IMG/VR virus record: IMGVR_UViG_3300019487_000102
Span: 1 to 22,233 of that record
From: a virus
Direction: 5' to 3' (one strand)
DNA length: 22,233 bases
Part shown: positions 1-7,475 of the stretch, piece by piece
Layout: each line of letters begins with the position of its first letter
How positions within the stretch are numbered: position 1 is the stretch's first letter
Notes under the pieces: generated by a model
Told to the model about the DNA's origin: nothing
Database searches by the model: none
What the model saw: the letters and a program-made list of their open reading frames with translations, nothing else
Position numbers and translations under genes: made by a program

Positions 1-743
1 AGGTCGGACGAGTAGATCAGGAGGTTCGGCGCGCAATCGGCAACCGCGCACCGCGAGACGCTGACGTAGTCGAAGGACTGATAGTCACCCGCCTGGCGCC
101 CGGTCGCGCCGTCCAGGAGGCTGAAGAAGACCGGGGTCGAGGGCGGAACCGCGACGCCGGTCAGCAAGCCAGCGGACGCGCTTGCTAGCGAGTACAGGTC
201 ATTGGCCCCGCTCGTGGTGCCGAGCCGGAGTCCGAAATCAAGCTGACCACGGCCGGCGAGCGCCAGCGCCCGGAGCGCATAGGGGGCGTATGCCGTGACT
301 GCGAACGACTGGGTATTGCGGATCGAGCGCGCCGTGATCCCGGCCGCGCGCGTGGCGCGCAGGCGCCGGTCCGCCACCGAGACCACCGCCTCGGCGCCCG
401 AGCTGTCCCAGTTCGTGAGCCCGCTCGCCCAGTAGGGATTCGAGAGTAGCTCCGAGGTCGGAAACGATCCGGCAAGTCGGCGCCCTGGGTTCGTCGCGTA
501 GACACGGCCGGCGCGGCCTTGCAGGGCCACTAACGCGGCCATGATCCGGCGACGCTCGAGCGCCGTGTCGGTTGCCGATGCGGTAGCATTCGAGAAGTCG
601 AGGCGCGCGCCCAGGCGATCGCCGCCCAAGGACGCCGTGCGAGGGGGGCCGCCGAAGTCGGAGAGGCTGACGCCTACCGATTCCAGATAGTTGAAGGTGA
701 CCCCGGCGCAAGTCAGCCAGGCGGGGAGGAGATGGTCGTCCAT
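1..743 (-). CDS. Tail-tip or minor tail protein, 3' end outside window
   Basis: The ATG at 743 lies one base after the tape-measure stop, and the frame stays open for about 247 codons to the window edge, so the C-terminus is missing. The N-terminal part contains RRIMAALVALQGRAGRVY (about residues 65-82), a pattern I associate with uncharacterised tail proteins encoded just after tape measures. From about residue 98 a beta-rich stretch begins with SNPYWASGLTNW (101-112). This resembles the opening of jelly-roll carbohydrate-binding modules. Position and composition suggest a distal tail or receptor-contact protein. The function is inference; the reading frame and its coupling to the tape measure are seen directly. 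Confidence 0.8.
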   Translation of the reverse strand, partial: MDDHLLPAWLTCAGVTFNYLESVGVSLSDFGGPPRTASLGGDRLGARLDFSNATASATDTALERRRIMAALVALQGRAGRVYATNPGRRLAGSFPTSELLSNPYWASGLTNWDSSGAEAVVSVADRRLRATRAAGITARSIRNTQSFAVTAYAPYALRALALAGRGQLDFGLRLGTTSGANDLYSLASASAGLLTGVAVPPSTPVFFSLLDGATGRQAGDYQSFDYVSVSRCAVADCAPNLLIYSSD

Positions 744-744
744 G

Positions 745-2511
745 TTATACCGGGCTCAGCCGGTAGCGACCGCGACGGATGCCCTCGATGACGCGCGACT
801 CGATCATCTGGCCATGGCGCTCCAGAATCCCGGGCATGGCCTCCGCGAGGTCCATCGAGGCGCCCCTGGCGTCCATATTCAGCGGAGCATTGACCGTAAT
901 CACGCAGCCGCCTCCGCCCATCGCGCCTTTCGGGACGATCGCGCCGGAGGAACCTGGCACGAAGAGCTCGGGCCCCTGCTCGCCGACCATGTACGGGCGA
1001 CCGCTGGAGACAGGACCGCCGCCGGCGCGGTGCGGAGCGCTGGTGAAACCGCTGAACAGGCTGCCGATAAAGCCCGCGAATCCACCGGCCGAACCGCCGC
1101 CGCCAATGCCGCCGAGAAGAGAAAAGAGCTGCTGCGTGAGGGTGTTCGCAAGGATTCGACGAAACGCATCGAGCGCGCTCTGGGCGAAGTCGTCCATGCC
1201 GTCGCCCATGTTGTAGATCACGTCGCTGATGGCCGTGAATGCCTGGCGGGCACTCTCGTCCTTTAGGGTGGAAAAGAGGTTGTCGGCTTTCTCCTTCGCC
1301 ACGATCAAGCGCTCGGCTGTAACCTCCACGTCCTTCAGGTTCTCGTCCAGGTAAGCGCCTAGTCGCTTGTTAAACTCGGCGCCGTCAATCAGACCCGAGG
1401 CCAGTAGTTCCTGGAGCTGAACCTTGAATGCTTCATAAGCGCGCGCGGCCTTCTGGGCGTCGGTCGCAGTGCTCTGCAGCATCTCGGAATAGATATTGCT
1501 GAATCCAGGCACGATGCGCTGGGCTGTGACGAGCGCCTGACTGATCTCTCGCACGGCGCCCGCCGCCGCCGCAAAACCGGACGCCTCCGGGCCTGACTTG
1601 AAGACCCGACCGCGGCCGCTGAGCGGATCGGACTTCGGGTTCATAAGAATTTCGAGCTTTTCCGTTAGGCGCTCGATTTCATCCGAATTAAACGCTGCGG
1701 CTGCGCCGGCCAAAGCCTTCAGTCGACGTTCCGTCTCGGCAATCAGATTCTCTCGATCGCTACCGCCCCCAATCAGAATTCTGAATCTATCGGCAAGTGT
1801 GGTAACGGCTGGCCCTAACTTGAGGGCAAGCGTATCGGCCAACGCGCTTCCAGACTGCGACAACCGCTTGAAGGCATCATCTGCCTCCTGAAAGCGCCTG
1901 AGATCATCCTCCGAGAATGACTTCCCCATTTGCTGCGCTTCGGTGCGCGCCGCTCGAATCCCGGCCGCCCCCTGCTCGAACATGGGCAGGAGGTCAGCGC
2001 CTGCGCGGCCGAATAGTTCGACCGCCGCACGGGTGCGATCCGCGGGGTCCTTCAGGCGTGAAATCTGGTCAGCAATAAGTTCCAGCTGCCTGTCTGGCGA
2101 CAGCACCTGCAGGTCCTCGAACGTGAGGCCGAGCGCCTTGAGCGCCGCGACTGGCGCCTTTACGCCAGAGCCGGCCTGCGATAGCGCGACTTGCATCTTC
2201 TTCACGCCGGTCGCGAACGTACCGAGGTCGATATCCGACATGCGGGCAGCATGGGCGAGCTCGGACGCAGCCTCGGCCGCCATGCCGGACTTCTCCGCGA
2301 ACTTCGCCAGGTCGTCGCCGGCCTGGATTGCGCCGCTCACCGCACGTGTGATGCCGTAGATCGCAGCACCGACACCGACAAAGTTGAACGCTGCCCGCAG
2401 CTTCGTGGCGATCTGCTTCTGGGCGCTCTCGGTGTTGCGGACGATGTTCCGCAAAGCCATTGCGGTCTCGTCGCGGCCGCGGAATGCGACCTCTGCCTTT
2501 GCAATCGTCAT
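745..2511 (-). CDS. Tail tape measure protein
   Basis: This 588-residue protein should fill the tail tube, set tail length and help DNA entry. The N-terminal ~350 residues are Ala/Lys/Glu-rich and probably helical or coiled coil, with a hydrophobic stretch FVGVGAAIYGITRAVSGAI at about 44-62. The C-terminus carries the lambda gpH-type signature GRPYMVGEQGPELFVPGSSG (504-523) after a Gly-rich hinge. The start ATG overlaps the stop of the frameshifted GT product by four bases (ATGA). At about 1.5 angstrom per residue, the family rule of thumb predicts a tail of roughly 90 nm, short for a siphovirus. Its place directly after the G/GT pair confirms the call. Confidence 0.95.
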   Translation of the reverse strand: MTIAKAEVAFRGRDETAMALRNIVRNTESAQKQIATKLRAAFNFVGVGAAIYGITRAVSGAIQAGDDLAKFAEKSGMAAEAASELAHAARMSDIDLGTFATGVKKMQVALSQAGSGVKAPVAALKALGLTFEDLQVLSPDRQLELIADQISRLKDPADRTRAAVELFGRAGADLLPMFEQGAAGIRAARTEAQQMGKSFSEDDLRRFQEADDAFKRLSQSGSALADTLALKLGPAVTTLADRFRILIGGGSDRENLIAETERRLKALAGAAAAFNSDEIERLTEKLEILMNPKSDPLSGRGRVFKSGPEASGFAAAAGAVREISQALVTAQRIVPGFSNIYSEMLQSTATDAQKAARAYEAFKVQLQELLASGLIDGAEFNKRLGAYLDENLKDVEVTAERLIVAKEKADNLFSTLKDESARQAFTAISDVIYNMGDGMDDFAQSALDAFRRILANTLTQQLFSLLGGIGGGGSAGGFAGFIGSLFSGFTSAPHRAGGGPVSSGRPYMVGEQGPELFVPGSSGAIVPKGAMGGGGCVITVNAPLNMDARGASMDLAEAMPGILERHGQMIESRVIEGIRRGRYRLSPV

Positions 2512-3136
2512 TCCAGAGCGCCCTCGATTGTCTGCATGGCTGCCAGGTAGATAGCCGGCTGGTCGCTAATACCGCCGGACTGGTAGAGGTGCCCAGCCCT
2601 GTAGTGGCGAAACAGGGACAGGAGATGCACGGACTCGGGATTCACGAGACGGCGTGGACACGAGCGTGTCGAGTTGGAGTAGCCGCCATGCCCATCCGGG
2701 AAGATGGGCTCCCCTTCGACCTGCCACCTGGGGATCGGTGCCTCGCCGTCTACGCAATCACATGACTCGCACGGCGCCCACTTCGGGTCGCGCGCTAGGT
2801 AAACGGCGACTAGGAGTTTTTTCTTTCCGCCCTCGTAAGAACGCGCCTGGTGTAGAGCTCCTGAGCGCACTCGGCGATCCACACCTGGTGGTCGTAATCG
2901 AACTCGCCGGAGAGGAACTCGGCCTTTGCCTTGTCTGAGAACTCGACCGAAATGCCGCGCCATCCGACTACGTTGTGTCGAAGCACACTGACCATGTCCT
3001 CGAACTCGAGGCCGCTACCGCCGAAGCACTTGATCATTCGAAATCCAGTCGCCTGGTCGATCGGCCGAAGATCGAACTCGACCGGCTTTTCAGGATCGGG
3101 CTGATGTGCAGGTTTGAATATGAAGTTCTCGAACAT
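2508..3136 (-). CDS. Tail assembly chaperone GT, -1 frameshift product
   Basis: The 108-residue G frame (start 3136) ends at a TAG at 2810-2812. Just before it lies A AAA AAC (2816-2822) in the phase needed for a -1 slip. After slipping, translation continues as LLVAVYLARDPKW and runs 102 residues to the TGA at 2508, giving a 209-residue GT protein. The T-like part has four cysteines in a C-x2-C-x-C...C arrangement and a conserved-looking end (HYRAGHLYQSGGISDQPAIYL). In lambda, G and GT act together to load the tail tube protein on the tape measure. The T part has no start codon of its own near the slip, so expression by frameshift is the natural reading. Confidence 0.85.
2810..3136 (-). CDS. 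Tail assembly chaperone G, zero-frame product
   Basis: This 108-residue protein lies between the tail tube and tape measure genes, the fixed place of the lambda G gene. It has no signal peptide or membrane segment, as expected for a cytoplasmic assembly chaperone absent from the mature virion. The ATG at 3136 was chosen over upstream in-frame codons because GGGGAGGGAGC precedes it at good spacing and the residues before it look non-coding. The last codons contain the slippery heptamer that also yields GT. The protein is acidic to neutral with a charged C-terminus (RAERKNS). Confidence 0.88.
   Translation of the reverse strand: MFENFIFKPAHQPDPEKPVEFDLRPIDQATGFRMIKCFGGSGLEFEDMVSVLRHNVVGWRGISVEFSDKAKAEFLSGEFDYDHQVWIAECAQELYTRRVLTRAERKNS
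2816..2822 (-). promoter_or_regulatory. Programmed -1 frameshift site A AAA AAC
   Basis: On the minus strand the zero frame reads AGA AAA AAC TCC TAG. Slipping both tRNAs back one base on AAA AAC keeps pairing and moves translation into the 102-residue T frame. A AAA AAC fits the X XXY YYZ rule for -1 slippery heptamers. I did not establish a downstream stimulatory hairpin. Confidence 0.85.
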
Positions 3137-3156
3137 GCTCCCTCCCCGGCGAGCGG

Positions 3157-4104
3157 TTACGTGAACGCGAGCGAGAAGTCCGTGTCTGCGGTGCCCGACT
3201 CGTGGCAACCGAAGAGCAGCCGGCGATTGCGAAAGCCTTCCGCTTCGCCCGGCTCGACCCCGCGGTAGTGCATCTGCGCGCAGGTCAGCGCCAGACGGTT
3301 GCCGGCTGTGGCTCCGAGCGTGCCGGACGCTAGCGCGCGCGCCGTGCCGGCCTTCAGATCGGCCAGGTTGCTGATCGTCGCAATCAGCTCGGAGTGCATC
3401 AGCAGCGACAGAGTGGGATCGCGCTTTATGATCGTGACGTTCCCGAAGCCGTCGGTGTCGTTCACGTTCGGCGGGACCTCCACCTGGTTGTTCAGGTTGA
3501 GCTCGTACTCCTGGACGATCAGGTTAGCTACGCCACCGATCGTAGTCGCCAGGCCCTTGACCGCTACCGGGACGGTCGTATTGATCGTCGGCACCGGCTG
3601 CGTCTGATCCGTCGTGGTGCCGAGTCTGCCGACGAACTCGAAGCTGCCCATGACCGGCTCGCCGGCCGCGAAGCGGATCGAGACGTTCCCGCGGCAACCG
3701 CTGAAGATGTGCCGCACGCGCCCGAACTCGAAGGCGTACATCGTCACGGACTCGAGCGCCGTCGATACCGGGGCGTAGGTTACTGACGTGCCGCCGACTA
3801 TGGTCTCGCCCATGCCGCAAGCGCGCAGCAGCGGGCCAATCTCGGGCGCGGTGCCGGCTGCGCCTGAGCCCTTAAACTCGGCTTCGAAGCGAATCCCGCC
3901 CACAGTTCCGCCGTAGACGTGCTGCAGGGTGCCAAGTGACGCGCGGACCGCCTGGCGATCGAACATACGCAGCCGCTCGAGCGGAACGATCTGCAGATTG
4001 CGGAACAGGATGGCATTCGTGCCAGCGACCGGCGTCGGGTCGGTGCCGTAGGTGCTCTCGATCTTCGCGAGCAGCACCTCGTTCGAGATTGGACCGTGGC
4101 CCAT
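3157..4104 (-). CDS. Major tail tube protein
   Basis: This 315-residue protein precedes the tail assembly chaperones, the usual place for the tail tube subunit. It is rich in beta-prone residues, with phrases such as FEAEFKGSG and APEIGPLLRACG (about residues 72-97) that I associate with the Phage_tube_2-like tail tube family. It is longer than a minimal tube subunit, leaving room for an extra surface domain. The ATG at 4104 overlaps the preceding gene's stop by one base (TAATG). The product should polymerise around the tape measure into the tail tube. Confidence 0.85.
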   Translation of the reverse strand: MGHGPISNEVLLAKIESTYGTDPTPVAGTNAILFRNLQIVPLERLRMFDRQAVRASLGTLQHVYGGTVGGIRFEAEFKGSGAAGTAPEIGPLLRACGMGETIVGGTSVTYAPVSTALESVTMYAFEFGRVRHIFSGCRGNVSIRFAAGEPVMGSFEFVGRLGTTTDQTQPVPTINTTVPVAVKGLATTIGGVANLIVQEYELNLNNQVEVPPNVNDTDGFGNVTIIKRDPTLSLLMHSELIATISNLADLKAGTARALASGTLGATAGNRLALTCAQMHYRGVEPGEAEGFRNRRLLFGCHESGTADTDFSLAFT

Positions 4105-4286
4105 TACGTGGACTCCTTCTCAGGTGCCGGCGCGGGTGCGCGCAGCGCGTTTTCGATCTCGTCTTCCGACGCGCCCGCGGGCAGCGTCACGGAGCCGCCG
4201 CGCCGCAAGGCATAGGAGCCGTTCAGCTTCTCGCGTTTCACGCGAGCGACGGGTCGGCGATCTTCATTCGATACGGGGTCAGCCAT
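4104..4286 (-). CDS. Small hypothetical protein between tail terminator and tail tube
   Basis: This 60-residue protein is charged, beginning MADPVSNEDRRPVARVKREK and ending in a Pro/Ala/Glu tail. I do not recognise a family. The ATG at 4286 was chosen because AGGAG lies five bases upstream; a GTG two codons earlier has no such site. Its first ~49 bases overlap the end of the preceding tail-terminator-like gene in another frame, and its stop overlaps the tail tube ATG by one base. The position suggests a tail-related role, but nothing in the sequence shows one. Confidence 0.75.
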   Translation of the reverse strand: MADPVSNEDRRPVARVKREKLNGSYALRRGGSVTLPAGASEDEIENALRAPAPAPEKEST

Positions 4287-4681
4287 GAGCACTCCTGGCG
4301 GGCAGCGATACGCTTACCGTCAGCCTCGACGATCGGAGCCGTCGCGCCGGCGTAGCGGGTGTCGCTGACAAAAGGGAGGCCGAGCGTCTGGTCGGCCATC
4401 AGGGCGACGTGGCTCGCCGTCCTGAGCGCGAGCAGAGCCGCGATCGCGTCGGCCTCGGTATCACCGCTGACGATCGCGTCTATGACGACCGTCAGCTGAC
4501 TGTCAATGAAGACGATGTTCTGCGCCTCGAGGGGCGCGTCGGGCCCCATGCGGACGCTCACCGCGGGCAGTTCCATATCCGGGTCGTAGCTCAAGACGCG
4601 ATGCTTCTCGGCTGCAATACCGCCCGCGAGTAGCTTCGCGACGACTGCGTCCAGGACCTGCTCGGCGCGATGCACAGCCAT
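4238..4681 (-). CDS. Tail terminator-like protein (lambda gpU position)
   Basis: This 147-residue protein lies two genes before the tail tube and just after the FII-like joiner, matching lambda gpU. The layout also fits: an N-terminal helix (HRAEQVLDAVVAKLL), then a short segment ending in LPAVSVRMG, then a long strand-rich part with QLTVVIDAI, and a final strand ending ECSWLTPYRM. Tail terminators cap the growing tail tube and bind the head connector. The ATG at 4681 overlaps the upstream stop by four bases (ATGA). Function is from pattern and synteny; no single diagnostic motif exists for this family. Confidence 0.7.
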   Translation of the reverse strand: MAVHRAEQVLDAVVAKLLAGGIAAEKHRVLSYDPDMELPAVSVRMGPDAPLEAQNIVFIDSQLTVVIDAIVSGDTEADAIAALLALRTASHVALMADQTLGLPFVSDTRYAGATAPIVEADGKRIAARQECSWLTPYRMKIADPSLA

Positions 4682-4980
4682 CAGGCGCTCCGCAGATAGA
4701 CGAGCGTAATCCCGGTGCCGTCAGGCTCGAAGCGCTTGACCCGGAACGCTTTGACGCCGCCGTCGACCGAGACCTGGACGACCGCATCCTTCTGCAGCTT
4801 CGCAGCCGCAACGTCGGAGCTCCGCATCGTAGCAACCGGGCCGCGCTCCTCCACATCGTTGACGGGCAGGTATTGCTCGTCGAACACGACGGAATAGCCG
4901 GTCCCGCCTTGAGCCGCGAGCGTCGCTCCGTTGCCGAGCGCCTGGATCTCCGCCAGGCGATCGGCATCGGATTCGAGCAT
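4681..4980 (-). CDS. Head-tail joining protein, FII-like
   Basis: This 99-residue protein has a short N-terminal helix followed by a beta-rich domain (SVVFDEQY, AVVQVSVDGGVKAFRV, TGITLVYLR) like lambda gpFII, which joins the finished head to the tail. Its place between head genes and the tail terminator supports this. ATG at 4980 was chosen; a GTG one codon earlier overlaps the preceding TAG and is an equally possible start. The stop shares ATGA with the next gene. Confidence 0.65.
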   Translation of the reverse strand: MLESDADRLAEIQALGNGATLAAQGGTGYSVVFDEQYLPVNDVEERGPVATMRSSDVAAAKLQKDAVVQVSVDGGVKAFRVKRFEPDGTGITLVYLRSA

Positions 4981-4982
4981 CA

Positions 4983-5363
4983 CTAGACGATCTTCTTCTT
5001 ACCGCTGGCAACGACGCCAACCAGTGACGGGCCGGTGGCGATCGTGCCGACGTACCCGAGGAAGCCTCCGACGACCTGCTTCGGATCGACTACCAGCGAA
5101 GATGTGCTGTTCGCCGTGTTCGTGCCGAAGGTCTGACCGGAGATGTCGGCTGCGCCGGTGCCGTTGGCGTCCGTTGCGCTTTGCAGCTTGCCGGCGATGG
5201 TGCCGGTCACGGCGCCGAGGTTCTGAGTGACGAGGATCTCGCCGTCATAGGCGCGGACGTCCAGCCATTTACCTGATCCGCTCGTAGCATTGGCGGTGGC
5301 CGCCGCAGACAGCGAGGCGAGCAGCGAAGTGGAAGTAGCCGCAGAGGCTTGACTATTCAACAT
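4983..5363 (-). CDS. Head-associated hypothetical protein, Ala/Ser/Thr-rich
   Basis: This 126-residue protein starts at an ATG with AAGGAG nine bases upstream. The first ~30 residues are almost only Ala, Ser, Thr, Leu and Asn. The rest is beta-prone with phrases such as KWLDVRAYDGEILVTQNLG and VGGFLGYVGTIATGPSLVG. Similar proteins are common just downstream of capsid genes in temperate siphoviruses, but I know of no assigned function. A decoration or minor head role is possible from position and composition only. No signal peptide or membrane helix is convincing. Confidence 0.8.
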   Translation of the reverse strand: MLNSQASAATSTSLLASLSAAATANATSGSGKWLDVRAYDGEILVTQNLGAVTGTIAGKLQSATDANGTGAADISGQTFGTNTANSTSSLVVDPKQVVGGFLGYVGTIATGPSLVGVVASGKKKIV

Positions 5364-5366
5364 GAC

Positions 5367-5570
5367 CTATTTCTCCTTCTTGCCGGACTTCTCCGGCGCG
5401 GGTGATTTGAGCGCGGGCGCAGGATCCGAGACGGGTTCATCCTTGACCCGTTCGACGGCTCCGATGCCAGCGAGAAAAGTGACCAGGGCGGGTTCCAGGT
5501 CCGCGGAGTCGCCGGCCTTTAGGTGCCGGTCGACTCCGATGCAAACACCCCGCAGTGCTTTGACCTTCAC
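5367..5570 (-). CDS. Small head-region hypothetical protein
   Basis: This 67-residue protein begins at a GTG three bases after the capsid stop codon, with no clear ribosome binding site, so it probably depends on coupling to capsid translation. The first ~40 residues (starting MKVKALRGVCIGVDRHLKAG) form a compact segment of a type often seen as a small gene after major capsid genes. The C-terminal ~25 residues are Pro/Lys/Glu-rich and probably disordered. Function unknown; an assembly or connector accessory role is guesswork. Confidence 0.75.
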   Translation of the reverse strand: MKVKALRGVCIGVDRHLKAGDSADLEPALVTFLAGIGAVERVKDEPVSDPAPALKSPAPEKSGKKEK

Positions 5571-5573
5571 GGA

Positions 5574-7475
5574 CTAGGCCGCGAGGTTGGTCGACACGAC
5601 GAACGCCTGCGGGTAACGCAGGAGCACGTCGACCAGCCACATCGCGCGGATGCCGACCTGCGCCGTGTTGAAGCGCGTGCCGCCATTGTCGGTCGACAGC
5701 TCAAGTACGCCCCACTCGCCGATGACGACCTCGTCGAAGCTGCCGAAGATCAGGTTACCGGAGGCGAGCTGTTCGCTCGACATCGCGCGGAAGCCGACCA
5801 TCGACCCGTCGAGCAGGTTGCCTTCCCAAAGCGGGGTATCCGTGCTTGAGAAGCGCTGCTTCTGCGCCAGCACCGATGCGCCGGTGATGTTGGTTACAAA
5901 GCCTGGGTTCCCACGAATGGCATTTGCCGCACCCGCCGCCGCAACGAACGCCAGGATCTTGGCGTAGCTCGCCGCCGCCGCGTCCTGACCGCTCGTGATT
6001 CCGGGCGTGTTCTTGATGCCCAAGGGCTGTGCACCGCCCGTGCCGTTGATGACCGCAGCGTCCACGCCATCGATCGCGACGTCGGCCGCGAGGTCGGCCA
6101 TGACGAACTGCTCGGCCGACGGGGACGACTGCGCGAGCAGCTGTTCCGAAACGTCGGTGATCGCGATGCAGGTCTTCGGCGTCATGGAAAGCTGACCGAG
6201 CGCCTGATCGGCCGCGGTCACGCTCACGCCTTCACCGGCCTGCCAGGTCACCGAGACCTTGCCGGTCTGACGCGGGAAGGTCACATTTCCCTGCAAGCCG
6301 GAAAGCCTACGGGCGCCAAGCGACATAGACACCGAGCGGTTCCGCAGGATGTCGATGAAGCCCATGTTCTCGACGTTGACCAGGTAGCCGCCTTTCGAGC
6401 CAGGCGTGGTCGCCAGTGCGCGAACGGCTGCTTCGCCCAGCGGACGCTGCAGCACTTCCGACGGGATGAGCATCGACGAGCTCAGCTCGCGGCCCAGCTG
6501 CTTGCCGACTGCGCGCGAGCACTCGTACTCGAATCCAGCCTCCTCGATGAAGCGCCTGTCCTGACCACCGAACCGCAGGGCGCGGATCGCACGGAACAGG
6601 CTGTAGCGGTTCGTCTCGCTGCGGGACAAGCCGAGCGCAGCTGCTGTCATCGGCTTCTGTTTGCCGCGCTCTTCCAGCACGTCACAGATTTCCTTGCCGA
6701 CCTGGGTCAACGAGGTGCCGTCCTCGATCCAGCGCGCCTCGACGCGGGCGTCGATGCGGTTCGCCTTGCTGAAATACTGGATCGCCTCGCGGCGCTCCTT
6801 TTCAGCCTGGACTGCGGTGACTGTCTCGGCGCGGGACGGTTCTGCAGCAGCAGCGCGGGGCTGCGCTTCGGCGTTAGGGGCCGCCGCGCCCTGGGGGGTT
6901 TCCATTCTAACTTGCTCCTGGGTTGCGGCGGTGCCCGCCGTAGATGAAGTCCGCAAAATGCGAACCTCGAACTCTTGGCCAGCGCCTGATCGGCCCTGAC
7001 CGACTGTCGGATCCGCGGGAACCGAGACGATCGAATACTCGAGCGGCTCCCATTCGCGGACGTAGCTGGTGTGGGTCTTCGGGTCTTCCTCGACCCGGTG
7101 GACCCGGTAGCGCGTTGAGACGTTGCGCAGGCCACCATTCATCATGGCCTCGACTTCGCGCGCCCTTTCGGTGTCGAAGAAGTGCGCATCGACGATCGTG
7201 CGCTCACCTTCGATACGCACGTCATCGACCATCCCGACCGGGTCGTCCATGTCGTGATTGAACAGCAGCGGGAGCGCGCGCAGCTTCGCGCGATCCAGTC
7301 GGACCGAGCCAGGCTTGTGATCCAGCACCTCGTCGCCGAAGAAACGCTCGACGCGGTATGTGGATGAGCCGCTGAACTTGATCGAGGTCGGCTTTCCTGA
7401 TTCCTTGCGGATCTCGATGTCGCCGACATCAAGCAGCCTGGTGAGCGCCGCAACTTTGATCGTCTCTTCTGTCAT
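5574..7475 (-). CDS. Prohead protease fused to HK97-fold major capsid protein
   Basis: One 633-residue frame joins two proteins that are usually separate. Residues 1 to about 165 match HK97-type prohead proteases, with the catalytic His in LLFNHD (H74), Ser in GGLRNVSTRYRV (S120) and the family end motif EYSIVSVPADP (146-156). An Ala/Pro/Glu-rich linker (about 180-240) and a helical region resemble the scaffolding delta domain. The rest, from about 310, resembles an HK97-fold capsid subunit, ending with VGIRAMWLVDVLLRYPQAFV. The protease should act in the prohead to free the capsid subunits. ATGA overlap couples it to the portal gene. No separate scaffold gene is present. Confidence 0.92.
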   Translation of the reverse strand: MTEETIKVAALTRLLDVGDIEIRKESGKPTSIKFSGSSTYRVERFFGDEVLDHKPGSVRLDRAKLRALPLLFNHDMDDPVGMVDDVRIEGERTIVDAHFFDTERAREVEAMMNGGLRNVSTRYRVHRVEEDPKTHTSYVREWEPLEYSIVSVPADPTVGQGRSGAGQEFEVRILRTSSTAGTAATQEQVRMETPQGAAAPNAEAQPRAAAAEPSRAETVTAVQAEKERREAIQYFSKANRIDARVEARWIEDGTSLTQVGKEICDVLEERGKQKPMTAAALGLSRSETNRYSLFRAIRALRFGGQDRRFIEEAGFEYECSRAVGKQLGRELSSSMLIPSEVLQRPLGEAAVRALATTPGSKGGYLVNVENMGFIDILRNRSVSMSLGARRLSGLQGNVTFPRQTGKVSVTWQAGEGVSVTAADQALGQLSMTPKTCIAITDVSEQLLAQSSPSAEQFVMADLAADVAIDGVDAAVINGTGGAQPLGIKNTPGITSGQDAAAASYAKILAFVAAAGAANAIRGNPGFVTNITGASVLAQKQRFSSTDTPLWEGNLLDGSMVGFRAMSSEQLASGNLIFGSFDEVVIGEWGVLELSTDNGGTRFNTAQVGIRAMWLVDVLLRYPQAFVVSTNLAA

